NCBI GenBank assembly: GCA_018970445.1
Contig: JAGWWF010000020.1
Span: 1-64,000, forward strand
Length of the DNA: 64,000 nt
Source of the DNA: Alphaproteobacteria bacterium
GTDB lineage: Bacteria > Pseudomonadota > Alphaproteobacteria > Sphingomonadales > Sphingomonadaceae
Direction of reading: 5' to 3'
This document shows positions 9,281-17,512 of this stretch, one piece after another. Position 1 is the stretch's first letter. Every line of letters begins with the position of its first letter. The translations under genes and the position numbers were made by a program. The notes below the pieces were generated by a model. It saw only the letters and a program-made list of their open reading frames with translations. It did no database searches and was not told where the DNA came from.

Positions 9281-10018
9281 TCACTTGGCCGGCTGCGCAA
9301 ACAGCGCCGGCGGCGCGGCGGCATTGGCCGCTGCCTTCGTGATGATGGTGCGCTGGCGCTGGCTCGCGCCCTGCGGCCCGCTTTCCACCGACATCGGGAA
9401 CATCACCCCGGCCACCGCTTCATAATCGCCCAGTTCGGTCTCGCTCACCTGCACCGCGCCGCGCAGCTTGCGGGTTTCGACAATCTTCACCTCCAGCATC
9501 GAATCGGGATCGATCAGATAGATGAATTCATCGCCGTCCTTCTGGATCACCTTCAGCTTGTAACAATCGGTGCCATCGAAATCCTCGCGGCCCAGCAGGC
9601 TCACGCTGGCCCCGTCGGCCCTTGCGCTCAGCAGCACGCCGGGGATGGTGGCGGCATCGGCCAGGCTGCGCGCTTCGTCGTCGCCCATCTTTTCGGCATC
9701 CTTGCGGCCTTCGAACGGGTTGATGCGCCAGCCGCCGCCCTTGCCGTCATAGGCCTGCACCAGGGTCAGGCCCTGCAGGGTCGCTTCCACCCGCACCGCG
9801 CCGCCGCTGCGCACCTCGTGATAGGTCAGCTCGAAGCCGCCGGGAAACACCAGCTTGCCATCCAGCGTCAGGCTGGTCAGCGCCGCCAATGCCGCCTGGC
9901 CGCCGCGCGCCGCCAGATTCTTCTGCACGATCTCGTCGGCACTGGGCAGGGCGGCCGGCTGGGCCATGGCCGCGGTGGCCAGAAACAGCGCACCCAGGGC
10001 GCCGGCTGTGATTCGCAT
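9281..10018 (-). CDS. LolA-like periplasmic protein
   Basis: A 245-residue exported protein: a signal peptide (MRITAGALGALFLATAAMAQ) without a lipobox cysteine, then a body resembling outer-membrane lipoprotein-sorting (LolA/LolB-fold) proteins, with regular beta-strand segments such as SLTLDGKLVFPGGFELTYHE and DCYKLKVIQKDGDEFIYLID. It is preceded by GGGGGA at good spacing and lies 17 bases before the BNR gene, so it is the first gene of the operon with the BNR protein and TonB receptor. True LolA carries any lipoprotein to the outer membrane; a dedicated role for its two operon partners is inference only. Confidence 0.7.
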   Translation of the reverse strand: MRITAGALGALFLATAAMAQPAALPSADEIVQKNLAARGGQAALAALTSLTLDGKLVFPGGFELTYHEVRSGGAVRVEATLQGLTLVQAYDGKGGGWRINPFEGRKDAEKMGDDEARSLADAATIPGVLLSARADGASVSLLGREDFDGTDCYKLKVIQKDGDEFIYLIDPDSMLEVKIVETRKLRGAVQVSETELGDYEAVAGVMFPMSVESGPQGASQRQRTIITKAAANAAAPPALFAQPAK

Positions 10019-10126
10019 GATATCCCCCAAGGAACGTCGTTCAATCGCGAAAGGCTGCCGCAGCATCACTGTATTGTCAAGGTAACACTCTTGTAAGCCG
10101 ACGAAAAAGCCGGCAAGCACAAGGGC

Positions 10127-10603
10127 ATGGCACACAGTGATGTTCTGGATTGGCTGGCGGCGCACGCGCCCGATGTGCCGGTGATCATTCCCGGCCAGTC
10201 CACCGCCACCGTGGCCGAAGCGGCCGCCGCGCTGGGCGTTGCACCGGCGCGCATCGCAAAATCCCTGGCGATGCGGGTGAATGGCGAGGCGCTGTTGCTG
10301 GTCACCAGCGGCACCGCCCGGCTGGACAATGCCAAATGCCGCGCCGCGCTGGGTGGCAAGCCGCGCATGCTGGATGCCGAAGAAACGCTGGCACTCACCG
10401 GTCATGCGGTGGGCGGCGTCTGCCCGTTCGGCCTGAAAACCCCGTTGCCGGTGTGGCTGGATGTGTCGCTGCTGGCGTTTGAAACCGTGTTTCCCGCTGC
10501 CGGCAGCCGCGAAACCTCGGTGGAAATCGCGCCGCAGCGGCTGGCCGCGTTGCTGGCCAAGGGCTGGGTGGATGCCTGCAGGCTGCCGGATCAATCGGTA
10601 TAG
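10127..10603 (+). CDS. YbaK/EbsC-type aminoacyl-tRNA editing protein
   Basis: A 158-residue stand-alone editing domain of the YbaK/ProX family, which hydrolyses mischarged tRNA (classically Cys- or Ala-tRNA-Pro). Family features include the conserved lysine in RIAKSLAMR, LLLVTSGTARLD, and GHAVGGVCPFGLK, the glycine-rich substrate loop. It is transcribed divergently from the LolA-like operon across a 108-base gap and its tail overlaps the tail of the ABC1-family gene by 13 bases. Which tRNA it edits cannot be read from sequence alone. Confidence 0.88.
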   Translation: MAHSDVLDWLAAHAPDVPVIIPGQSTATVAEAAAALGVAPARIAKSLAMRVNGEALLLVTSGTARLDNAKCRAALGGKPRMLDAEETLALTGHAVGGVCPFGLKTPLPVWLDVSLLAFETVFPAAGSRETSVEIAPQRLAALLAKGWVDACRLPDQSV

Positions 10604-11904
10604 GGCCGCACCAGCGCCGCCACGTCCACCCGCGCCTTCAGCCGCGCGGCCAGCAGATACATGCCGGCAATCTTGCGCTGGATGAACAATATATCGGGCG
10701 GCGGCGCGATGAAATGGTCGCGCTGGCCGATCAGCGTGGTGGATTGCTCCTTCAGATTGCCGGCCAGCCCGGCGGCGCCGAAGTCGAACGGGCCCGCCAG
10801 GCGCAGCGGGGCAAAGCCGTCGCGCGCCATGGCCAGGATCGTGTCGGTCATCGCGGCCGGCGCGTCGGGCGGCAGGATGCCGATATCGGCCATCGCCCGC
10901 AGCAGGGCGGCATCATCGCCGGCCAGGCCGGCGGCCAGCAGCGCGCGATAGCCATCGCTGATTGCAGCCGGCACCGCACGCGCTGCCCCGAAATCCAGCA
11001 GCACCAGCCGGCCGCTGTTCACATCATAACGATAATTGGCGAAATTGGGATCGGTCTGCATCAGCCGCCAATCGAACAGTTCGGCCATCAGGATGCGCAG
11101 CATCAGGGTCATCAACCGGTCGCGTTCGGCCTGGGGCAGGGCGGCGGCCTTGTCGATGGCCACGCCCTTCACATGGCCCATGGCCAGGATTGTCGGGCGG
11201 GACAGATCGGCGGCCAGCGCCGGCACCACCACGTCGGGCCAGCTGGCGGCCAGTTCGCCAAAGCGCGCCAGCATCGCGCCTTCGCGGGCATAATCGGCCT
11301 CCTCGTGCAGCTGGCGCTTGGCCTCGGCCAGCAGCGGTTCCACCGCAAAGCCGGCCGGCAGCAGGCCCGACAGCTTCACCAGCGTGGCGACATTGTCGAC
11401 ATCGGCATCGATGCTGGCGGCCACGCCGGGATATTGCACCTTGATCGCCAGATCGCGCCCGTCCAGCGCCACCGCCCGGTGCACCTGGCCGATGGAGGCA
11501 GCGGCAATCGGCGTGCGGTCAAAGCGCTGGAACATCGCTGGCCAGCCCGGGCCCCAGCCGGCTTCCAGCGCGGCGTTCAGCTGTTTTTCCGGCATCGGAT
11601 CGGCTTCGGCGCGCAGCCGGGCCAGGATGTCGGCCAGTTCGCGCGGCAGCACCTCGCCGCCGTCCATGCTGATCAGCTGGCCCAGCTTCATGGCAGCACC
11701 GCGCAGCCGCGCCAGTTCATCGGCCAGCCGCCGGGCATTGGCCGGGCTCAGCAACAGGCTGGGCAGATCGGGGCGCTGGCCCTTCAGCATCTCACGCGCG
11801 CCGCCGCCGATCACATTGCCGGCAATGCCGCCGGCCAGCCGGCCAAAACCGGCCAGGCGCGACAGGCGGGAGGAGGGGACAGTGCGGGGACGGGCTGGCA
11901 ACAT
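10591..11904 (-). CDS. ABC1/UbiB-family atypical kinase-like protein
   Basis: A 437-residue member of the AarF/ABC1/UbiB family of protein-kinase-like ATPases. It shows the family KxGQ signature (AAMKLGQLISMDGG), the alanine-rich loop AAASIGQVHRA, and the metal-binding DFG in VLLDFGAARA. Family members support ubiquinone synthesis or lipid homeostasis. This one sits 58 bases downstream of a wax ester synthase/DGAT and not near ubi genes, favouring a lipid-linked role over canonical UbiB; that is inference. It lacks the C-terminal membrane helices usual in UbiB itself. Confidence 0.88.
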   Translation of the reverse strand: MLPARPRTVPSSRLSRLAGFGRLAGGIAGNVIGGGAREMLKGQRPDLPSLLLSPANARRLADELARLRGAAMKLGQLISMDGGEVLPRELADILARLRAEADPMPEKQLNAALEAGWGPGWPAMFQRFDRTPIAAASIGQVHRAVALDGRDLAIKVQYPGVAASIDADVDNVATLVKLSGLLPAGFAVEPLLAEAKRQLHEEADYAREGAMLARFGELAASWPDVVVPALAADLSRPTILAMGHVKGVAIDKAAALPQAERDRLMTLMLRILMAELFDWRLMQTDPNFANYRYDVNSGRLVLLDFGAARAVPAAISDGYRALLAAGLAGDDAALLRAMADIGILPPDAPAAMTDTILAMARDGFAPLRLAGPFDFGAAGLAGNLKEQSTTLIGQRDHFIAPPPDILFIQRKIAGMYLLAARLKARVDVAALVRPYTD

Positions 11905-11962
11905 GGGGTTGCCTTGCGCTCCCCGTTCTGTCGGCGCCAGTGCGGATGATTGCCGCGCCGGT

Positions 11963-13492
11963 TCAGGCGGCCAGCCCGAACGCCTGTTCCAGCACCAGCA
12001 GTTCCTCTTCCAGCAGATCGGTCAGGGCCTGCACATCGGGCAGGATATTGGCCCCGGCGATCAGGCCGAAATCCAGCTGGTCGCGATAGCCCTGCACGGT
12101 GATGTTCAGCGCCATGCCGTGGGTGACGATGGAGACCGGATACAGGTGCAACAGTTCCGCGCCGGCGGCATAGAGCGTCATGCGCGGGCCGGGCACGTTG
12201 GATATGCACACATTGGTGGCCGGCGGCAGCACATCGGCCAGGCCCGACCGGGAATAGAGCAGCGCCAGCAACTGCGCCGCCACCGGCAGGCCCAGCGCCG
12301 AAGCATTGGTCATCAACGGCACGAACGCCTTGAACGGGTTCACCATGTCCTTGGCCTTGCCGGATTCGGCGATGATCGTGGCCAGCCGCTGTTTTGGATC
12401 GGCGATGTTGGTGGCCAGCGGGCAGATCATGGCAAACACCTGGTTGTTGGCGTTGGCATTGCCTTCGTCGCGCAGCGAAATCGGCACCCCGGCGGTCAGC
12501 GGCTTGTCGGGCACCTCGCCGTGCTGCGCCAGATAGCGCCGCAACATGCCGGCCGAAATCGCCATCACCGCATCGTTCAGCGATCCGCCGGCGGCCTTGC
12601 CCACCGCCTTCACCCGCGGCAGCGACAGGGTGATGCTGCCAAAGGCGCGTTCGGAACTGATCGACTTGTTCAGCACCGTCTTTGGCGCGACCAGATTCTG
12701 CAGATCGGCCAGCCTGGCCGGATCGATGAAGCTGGCCATGCTGCGCGCCGCTGCGCCCGCCATGGCCGGCATCGCGGCGGCCAGTTTCACCCCCAGCTCC
12801 ACCTGGCCGGCAACATGATCGAGCAGCACCGAACCCAGATCGGTCTTGCCGGTGCGCGGCATCGAGAAATTCACCGCTTCGGGCGAAAACGGCGCCTGCC
12901 AGAAGCGCAGATATGATTGCATGGCGTTGTTCGTCGCCTCGGCCAGGCTGGGCTTGTCCTCGGCCGGGGCTTCGGCGGCCGCCGGGCGGGGGCGCGGCCT
13001 GGCATCGGGCACCACATCGTAAATGATCTTGGTCAGCGCCACACCAGCGCCGCCGTCGATCAGCGAATGGTGGATCTTCACATACAGGCCAACCTGGTTG
13101 CCGGGCATATGTTCAAAGACATAGAATTCCCACAACGGCCGGGCACGGTTCAGCAGCTTGGCATGCATCCAGCCCACGGTGCGCCGCAAGGCCGCCATGT
13201 CGCTGGGGGCGGCCAGGCTGGCGCGGAAGATCTGGCGGTTGATGTCGAACTGTTCGTCCTCCACCCAGCTGGGATGGTCGACATCCAGCGCGGTGCGCGC
13301 CAGCTTGCGCTTCAGCATCGGCGCATCGGCAATGCGATCGGCAATCTGCGCCTTGAAGGCTTCGAAGAAATCGCCGTCGTAACCGTCGGGCAGCTGGAAC
13401 ATCGAAAGCGAGCCGACATGCATCGGCATTTCCGGGGTTTCCATGTACAGAAACCCGGCGTCCAGCGTGGACAATTTCACCGCAGCAGCCAT
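11963..13492 (-). CDS. Wax ester synthase/diacylglycerol acyltransferase (WS/DGAT)
   Basis: Bifunctional acyltransferase moving acyl groups from acyl-CoA to fatty alcohols or diacylglycerol, making storage wax esters or triacylglycerol. The 509-residue product has the catalytic HHSLIDG (HHxxxDG, residues 141-147), an N-terminal LDAGFLYMETPEMPMHVG typical of the family, and the C-terminal NVPGP motif in CISNVPGPRM. The ATG was chosen because the family starts about 10 residues before LDAGF. Upstream is a lipase-like hydrolase on the same strand, downstream an ABC1 protein, suggesting one neutral-lipid unit. Confidence 0.93.
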   Translation of the reverse strand: MAAAVKLSTLDAGFLYMETPEMPMHVGSLSMFQLPDGYDGDFFEAFKAQIADRIADAPMLKRKLARTALDVDHPSWVEDEQFDINRQIFRASLAAPSDMAALRRTVGWMHAKLLNRARPLWEFYVFEHMPGNQVGLYVKIHHSLIDGGAGVALTKIIYDVVPDARPRPRPAAAEAPAEDKPSLAEATNNAMQSYLRFWQAPFSPEAVNFSMPRTGKTDLGSVLLDHVAGQVELGVKLAAAMPAMAGAAARSMASFIDPARLADLQNLVAPKTVLNKSISSERAFGSITLSLPRVKAVGKAAGGSLNDAVMAISAGMLRRYLAQHGEVPDKPLTAGVPISLRDEGNANANNQVFAMICPLATNIADPKQRLATIIAESGKAKDMVNPFKAFVPLMTNASALGLPVAAQLLALLYSRSGLADVLPPATNVCISNVPGPRMTLYAAGAELLHLYPVSIVTHGMALNITVQGYRDQLDFGLIAGANILPDVQALTDLLEEELLVLEQAFGLAA

Positions 13493-13557
13493 GTGGCGGC
13501 CCCCAATCCCAAAGACAAACCTTGGGGGCGGCGTTAGCCAAATGTCAATCGCCGCGG

Positions 13558-14343
13558 TCAGCGGGCATAGGCAAAGCCGAACGGGCCACCCCGGCGGAAC
13601 GGGCTGAACTGGCCTTCGGGCTGGGCCAGCCGATCGGCCACCGCCCACAGCGCCGCCGGGTTGACGCCGATGCCGACATGGCTGGCCAGGTGCACCTCGA
13701 TATTCTCGGCATTGGCGGCCGGGCGGGCAATGCACGTGCGCCAGTTCACCACGCCATCCAGCCGTGTGTAGATCGACGAATTGGGCACCGGCAGATCGCC
13801 GGCCAGCAGGCTCAGGTCGGCCGGATCGGGATCGCCTTCCTTGGACATATATTCATACAGGCGCTTGGCCTTGGTGGCATTGATGTCGCCGGAAAACGGG
13901 CTGCCCAGGGTGATCACGCTGCGCACCGCATCGGGGTTGGTGAGCGCGAGATAGCGGGAAAACACCCCGCCCAGGCTCCAGCCGACCAGCGAGACCTTGC
14001 GGCCGGTTTCGGCGTGGAGATCGGCCAGCTGCTGCTGCAGATTATCGCGTATCCTGTAGAACCGCCCCAGGTTGCGGCCATTGCCCCAGGGGCGGGCATC
14101 ATGGCCCAGATCGGCCAGATAGCGCCGCAACGGCACGGTGGAGCGATCACTTGCCATGAAACCGGGCAGCACCAGAACGGGGTGGCCATCACCGCGCGGC
14201 GCCATCATCATCGCCGGCCGGGTGGCAACGGCAGCGGCCAGCTCGAACAAGCCCCGCCCTTCGGTAAGGGTCAGCAGCAGCGACGGCGCCCGCAGGCGTG
14301 GCGTTTCTTCGAAAAACGAGGCATTTGCAGTTGCGGTCGACAT
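13558..14343 (-). CDS. Alpha/beta hydrolase, lipase-like
   Basis: A 261-residue alpha/beta hydrolase with nucleophile elbow GWSLGG, an oxyanion region in VLVLPGFMASD, and a late histidine in LASHVGIGV. No signal peptide is evident, so it is probably cytosolic. Located 65 bases before the WS/DGAT gene on the same strand, it plausibly turns over acyl esters or supplies the acyltransferase, but the substrate is not identifiable. Start assigned at MSTATANASF; an alternative 30 codons upstream runs back toward the tRNA terminator. Confidence 0.8.
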   Translation of the reverse strand: MSTATANASFFEETPRLRAPSLLLTLTEGRGLFELAAAVATRPAMMMAPRGDGHPVLVLPGFMASDRSTVPLRRYLADLGHDARPWGNGRNLGRFYRIRDNLQQQLADLHAETGRKVSLVGWSLGGVFSRYLALTNPDAVRSVITLGSPFSGDINATKAKRLYEYMSKEGDPDPADLSLLAGDLPVPNSSIYTRLDGVVNWRTCIARPAANAENIEVHLASHVGIGVNPAALWAVADRLAQPEGQFSPFRRGGPFGFAYAR

Positions 14344-14436
14344 GCGGGGCGGGCCTTTTCGGCTGCGATCAAGGCTGCCACCCTGCACCCGCATCGTCGC
14401 AGGCGCAACCCAACTGACTGTAATGTGCTGCAACGC

Positions 14437-14464
14437 AAAAAGGCCGGCGTGAAGCCGGCCTTTT
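14437..14464 (-). terminator. Terminator of tRNA-Glu
   Basis: Arms AAGGCCGGC and GCCGGCCTT enclose a GTGAA-type loop, and a T-run of five follows on the minus strand, starting 5 bases after the encoded CCA of the tRNA. It is also flanked by T on the plus strand and could act in both directions. Confidence 0.85.
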
Positions 14465-14469
14465 CAGGA

Positions 14470-14545
14470 TGGTGACCCCTACGGGACTCGAACCCGTGTT
14501 TTCGCCGTGAAAGGGCGACGTCCTAGACCGCTAGACGAAGGGGCC
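14470..14545 (-). tRNA. tRNA-Glu (anticodon TTC)
   Basis: The minus-strand sequence folds as a 76-nt tRNA. The acceptor GGCCCCT pairs with AGGGGTC (one G-U), D arm TCGTCTAGCGGTCTAGGA, anticodon arm TCGCC-CTTTCAC-GGCGA with anticodon TTC, T arm ACGGG-TTCGAGT-CCCGT, and an encoded CCA end. A sigma-70-like promoter lies just upstream and a strong terminator just downstream, so it is its own transcription unit. Confidence 0.97.
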
Positions 14546-14561
14546 AGCAGCGAGAGGCCGC

Positions 14562-14590
14562 CTGTTATTGGGCCGGGGGCCGCCCGTCAA
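14562..14590 (-). promoter_or_regulatory. Promoter of tRNA-Glu
   Basis: TTGACG (-35) and TAACAG (-10) are separated by exactly 17 bases, ending 16 bases before the mature tRNA 5' end. The -10 TAAC start resembles the candidate -10 of the polyamine decarboxylase gene in this window. Confidence 0.6.
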
Positions 14591-14630
14591 CAGCGATTTT
14601 GCGCCAGGCTGTGGAAAAAACCGTCCCGGC

Positions 14631-16418
14631 TCAACGGCCATCGGCGAAGGCGGCATCATCCAGTTCCAGTTCCACCGCGTTGCCGCCCGTCCATTCATCG
14701 CGCTTCACCCGGCCGGCGATGTGCAGCGGCCGACGGCCGGCGCCTTGCAGCGCTGCGCCCATTTCGCTGTCACCCTGCCGCCAGGCCATCGCCTTGATGC
14801 GGCCGCCATCGGCCCCGGCCAGTTGCAGCCGCAGATGATTGTCGCCCACGATGCGGGCATCGACGATGGTGAAGGGGCCGGCGGCCACCCGCGGTGCCGG
14901 CCAGCCCTGGCCATAGGGGCCGGCGGTTTCCAGCACATCCACCAGCCCGGCGTTCAGCCCGCGCGGTGCCACGGCCACATCGATCGACAGGCTGCGATCG
15001 GCGGTGGCCGCCGCCACGGCAGCGGCCAGCCGGCTGTTCAGAAAGGCGTCGAGTGCGCCGATGCGGTCGGCCGCCACGGTCAAGCCCGCTGCCATGGCGT
15101 GGCCACCGCCGGCAATCAGCAGGCCATGATCGGCCGCCGCCAGCACCGCCGCGCCCAGATCGACGCCAGCGATTGAGCGGCCCGAACCCTTGGCCGTGCC
15201 ATCGTCCTGGATGGCGATCACGATCGCTGGCCGGCCCAGCCGTTCCTTCAGCCGGCTGGCAACAATGCCGATCACGCCGGGGTGCCAGCCGGCACCGGCG
15301 ACCAGCGTGCAGCCCGGCGCATCGCTGCCTGCCGCCATCGCCGTGGCCAGCGCGGCGTCTGTCACGGCCTGTTCGATGGCGCGGCGTTCCTGGTTCAGTG
15401 CATCCAGCCGCGCCGCGATGTCGGCGGCTTCGGCCGCATCATGGGTGGTGAGCAGCCGCACGCCCAGATCGGCCTGGCCCACCCGCCCGCCGGCATTCAC
15501 CCGCGGCCCCAGCGCAAAGCCCAGATCGCGGGCCAGCGGCGCGCGGCTCAGCCGGGCGGCATCGGCCAGCGCGGCCATGCCGATGTTTTCCCGCCGCGCC
15601 ATCATCTTCAGTCCCTGGGTGACAAAGGCGCGGTTGAGCCCGGTGAGCGCCGCGACATCGGCCACCGTGCCCAGCGCCACCAGATCGATCAGGCGCATCA
15701 GATCGGGTTCGGCCCGGTTGGCGAACCAGCCCCGACCGCGCAGCAGGCGATTGAGCGCAACGGCGAGCAGAAAGGCCATGCCCACCGCGGCAAGATGGCC
15801 GAACCGCGCCGCTTCGGGCGCTTCATCCAGCCGGTTGGGGTTCACCAGTGCGATGGCCGGGGGCAGGGCGGTGCCGGCCTTGTGGTGATCCACCACGATC
15901 ACGTCCAGCCCGGCGGCCCGGGCAGCCTCCAGCGCGGCAAAGCCTTGTGTGCCGCAATCAACCGTGACCACCAGATCGGCCCCGGCCTGTTTCAGCGCCA
16001 CCAGCGCATCCGCTGACGGGCCATAGCCTTCCAGCAGCCGATCGGGGATATAATGGCCCACCTTGCCGCCAAGGCTGCGCAGATGCCGGATCAGCACGGC
16101 CGCCGATGTCGCGCCATCCACATCATAATCGCCGTACACAACGATCAGTTCGTCGCGTGCCAGTGCGGCGGCCAGCCGTTCGGCGGCCACATCCATATCG
16201 GCAAAGATCGACGGATCGGGCAGCCAGGCCCGCAGTGTCGGCGCCTTCAGCCGGGGGAAATCCGTGCTGTCGGCGCCGCGGCTGCGGAACAGATGGTGCA
16301 GCAGTTCATCATCACCGCGCCCGTCCAGCCCGTCGCCGGGCGGCAAGCCACCCCGCCAGGCCCAGCGCTGGCCAGACAGCGAGGCGGTGATGCCAAGAAC
16401 GGGGCGCAGATTGTCCAT
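14631..16418 (-). CDS. recJ: Single-stranded-DNA-specific exonuclease RecJ
   Basis: 5'-3' ssDNA exonuclease acting in recombination and mismatch repair. The 595-residue product has the phosphoesterase motifs VVYGDYDVDG (near residue 100) and VVDHHKA (the DHH motif, near residue 176), and the DHHA1-type GGGHAMAAGLT (near residue 440), followed by an OB-like C-terminal domain. It lies 43 bases downstream of glpX and 85 bases before tRNA-Glu on the same strand, ending the alaC-hom-glpX-recJ run. Confidence 0.95.
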   Translation of the reverse strand: MDNLRPVLGITASLSGQRWAWRGGLPPGDGLDGRGDDELLHHLFRSRGADSTDFPRLKAPTLRAWLPDPSIFADMDVAAERLAAALARDELIVVYGDYDVDGATSAAVLIRHLRSLGGKVGHYIPDRLLEGYGPSADALVALKQAGADLVVTVDCGTQGFAALEAARAAGLDVIVVDHHKAGTALPPAIALVNPNRLDEAPEAARFGHLAAVGMAFLLAVALNRLLRGRGWFANRAEPDLMRLIDLVALGTVADVAALTGLNRAFVTQGLKMMARRENIGMAALADAARLSRAPLARDLGFALGPRVNAGGRVGQADLGVRLLTTHDAAEAADIAARLDALNQERRAIEQAVTDAALATAMAAGSDAPGCTLVAGAGWHPGVIGIVASRLKERLGRPAIVIAIQDDGTAKGSGRSIAGVDLGAAVLAAADHGLLIAGGGHAMAAGLTVAADRIGALDAFLNSRLAAAVAAATADRSLSIDVAVAPRGLNAGLVDVLETAGPYGQGWPAPRVAAGPFTIVDARIVGDNHLRLQLAGADGGRIKAMAWRQGDSEMGAALQGAGRRPLHIAGRVKRDEWTGGNAVELELDDAAFADGR

Positions 16419-16461
16419 GCCCTGTCATGGGCAGGTGCGGGGATTCGGGCAAGCGCCGGCG

Positions 16462-17442
16462 TCAGCTGTGGCGGGCGGCGCGATGCTCTCCGCTCACCCG
16501 GCGCACGGTGCCGGTGGAGGCGCGCATCACCACGGTTTCGGTGGTGATCATGCCGTCCTTGCGGCGCTTCACCCCTTTCAGCAGCGAACCATCGGTCACG
16601 CCGGTGGCGGCAAAGATGCAATCGCCCTTGGCCATGTCGGTCAGGCCATAGATGCGATCCAGATCGGTGATGCCCCAGCGGCGGGCGCGGCCGCGTTCAT
16701 CGTCGTTGCGGAACAAGAGGCGGCCCTGCATCTGCCCGCCCACGCAGCGCAGCGCAGCGGCAGCCAGCACGCCTTCCGGCGCCCCGCCCGATCCCATGTA
16801 CAGATCGATGCCGGTATCGGGGTTGGTGGTGGCGATCACGCCGGCCACATCGCCATCGGGGATCAGCATGATGCCGCAGCCCAGGGCGCGCAGTTCGGCC
16901 ACCAGCGCCTCGTGGCGCGGCCGGTCGAGCACGCACACGATGATGTCGCCAGGGGCCACGCCCTTGGCAGCCGCCACGGCCGTCACATTCTCGGTTGGCG
17001 TGCGATCCAGGCTGATGATGCCTTCGGGATAGCCGGGGCCAACGGCAATCTTGTCCATATAGACATCCGGCGCGTTCAGCAGGCCGCCTTCTTCGGCAAT
17101 GGCCAGCACGGCCAGGGCGTTGGGCCCGGCCTTGGCGGTGATGGTGGTGCCTTCCAGCGGATCGAGCGCGATATCGATGCGCGGGCCAGTGCCAATCGCC
17201 TTGCCCACCTTTTCACCGATGAACAGCATCGGCGCTTCATCGCGTTCGCCTTCGCCGATCACCACCGTGCCATCAAAATCCAGCTGGTTGAGCGCGTTGC
17301 GCATCGCTTCCACGGCGGCGGCATCGGCGGCCTTTTCATCGCCGCGCCCGATCAGTCTGGATGCGCCGATGGCGGCATATTCGGTGACACGCACCATTTC
17401 GAGCACGAGCACGCGATCAAGCACTTGGCTGGCTGCCGTCAT
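16462..17442 (-). CDS. glpX: Class II fructose-1,6-bisphosphatase
   Basis: Metal-dependent phosphatase making fructose-6-phosphate from fructose-1,6-bisphosphate for gluconeogenesis. The 326-residue product shows GEGERDEAPML and DPLEGTTITA, which hold the metal and phosphate ligands of the lithium-sensitive phosphatase fold, and GSGGAPEGVLAAAALRC. It stands between hom and recJ, consistent with growth on acids, lipids and glycerol, for which other genes in the window provide entry routes. Confidence 0.95.
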   Translation of the reverse strand: MTAASQVLDRVLVLEMVRVTEYAAIGASRLIGRGDEKAADAAAVEAMRNALNQLDFDGTVVIGEGERDEAPMLFIGEKVGKAIGTGPRIDIALDPLEGTTITAKAGPNALAVLAIAEEGGLLNAPDVYMDKIAVGPGYPEGIISLDRTPTENVTAVAAAKGVAPGDIIVCVLDRPRHEALVAELRALGCGIMLIPDGDVAGVIATTNPDTGIDLYMGSGGAPEGVLAAAALRCVGGQMQGRLLFRNDDERGRARRWGITDLDRIYGLTDMAKGDCIFAATGVTDGSLLKGVKRRKDGMITTETVVMRASTGTVRRVSGEHRAARHS

Positions 17443-17512
17443 CTGATGTTACCCCTGTTGTATCGAATCAGTGGCGGCTGCCTTACGCCCGCCAGCGCGC
17501 AGGCGAAAGACG

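Noticed and set aside
9264-9284. GTG start for the BNR gene overlapping the LolA-like stop
   Set aside because: It would put seven extra residues before the signal peptide, and the Shine-Dalgarno lies between it and the ATG at 9263.
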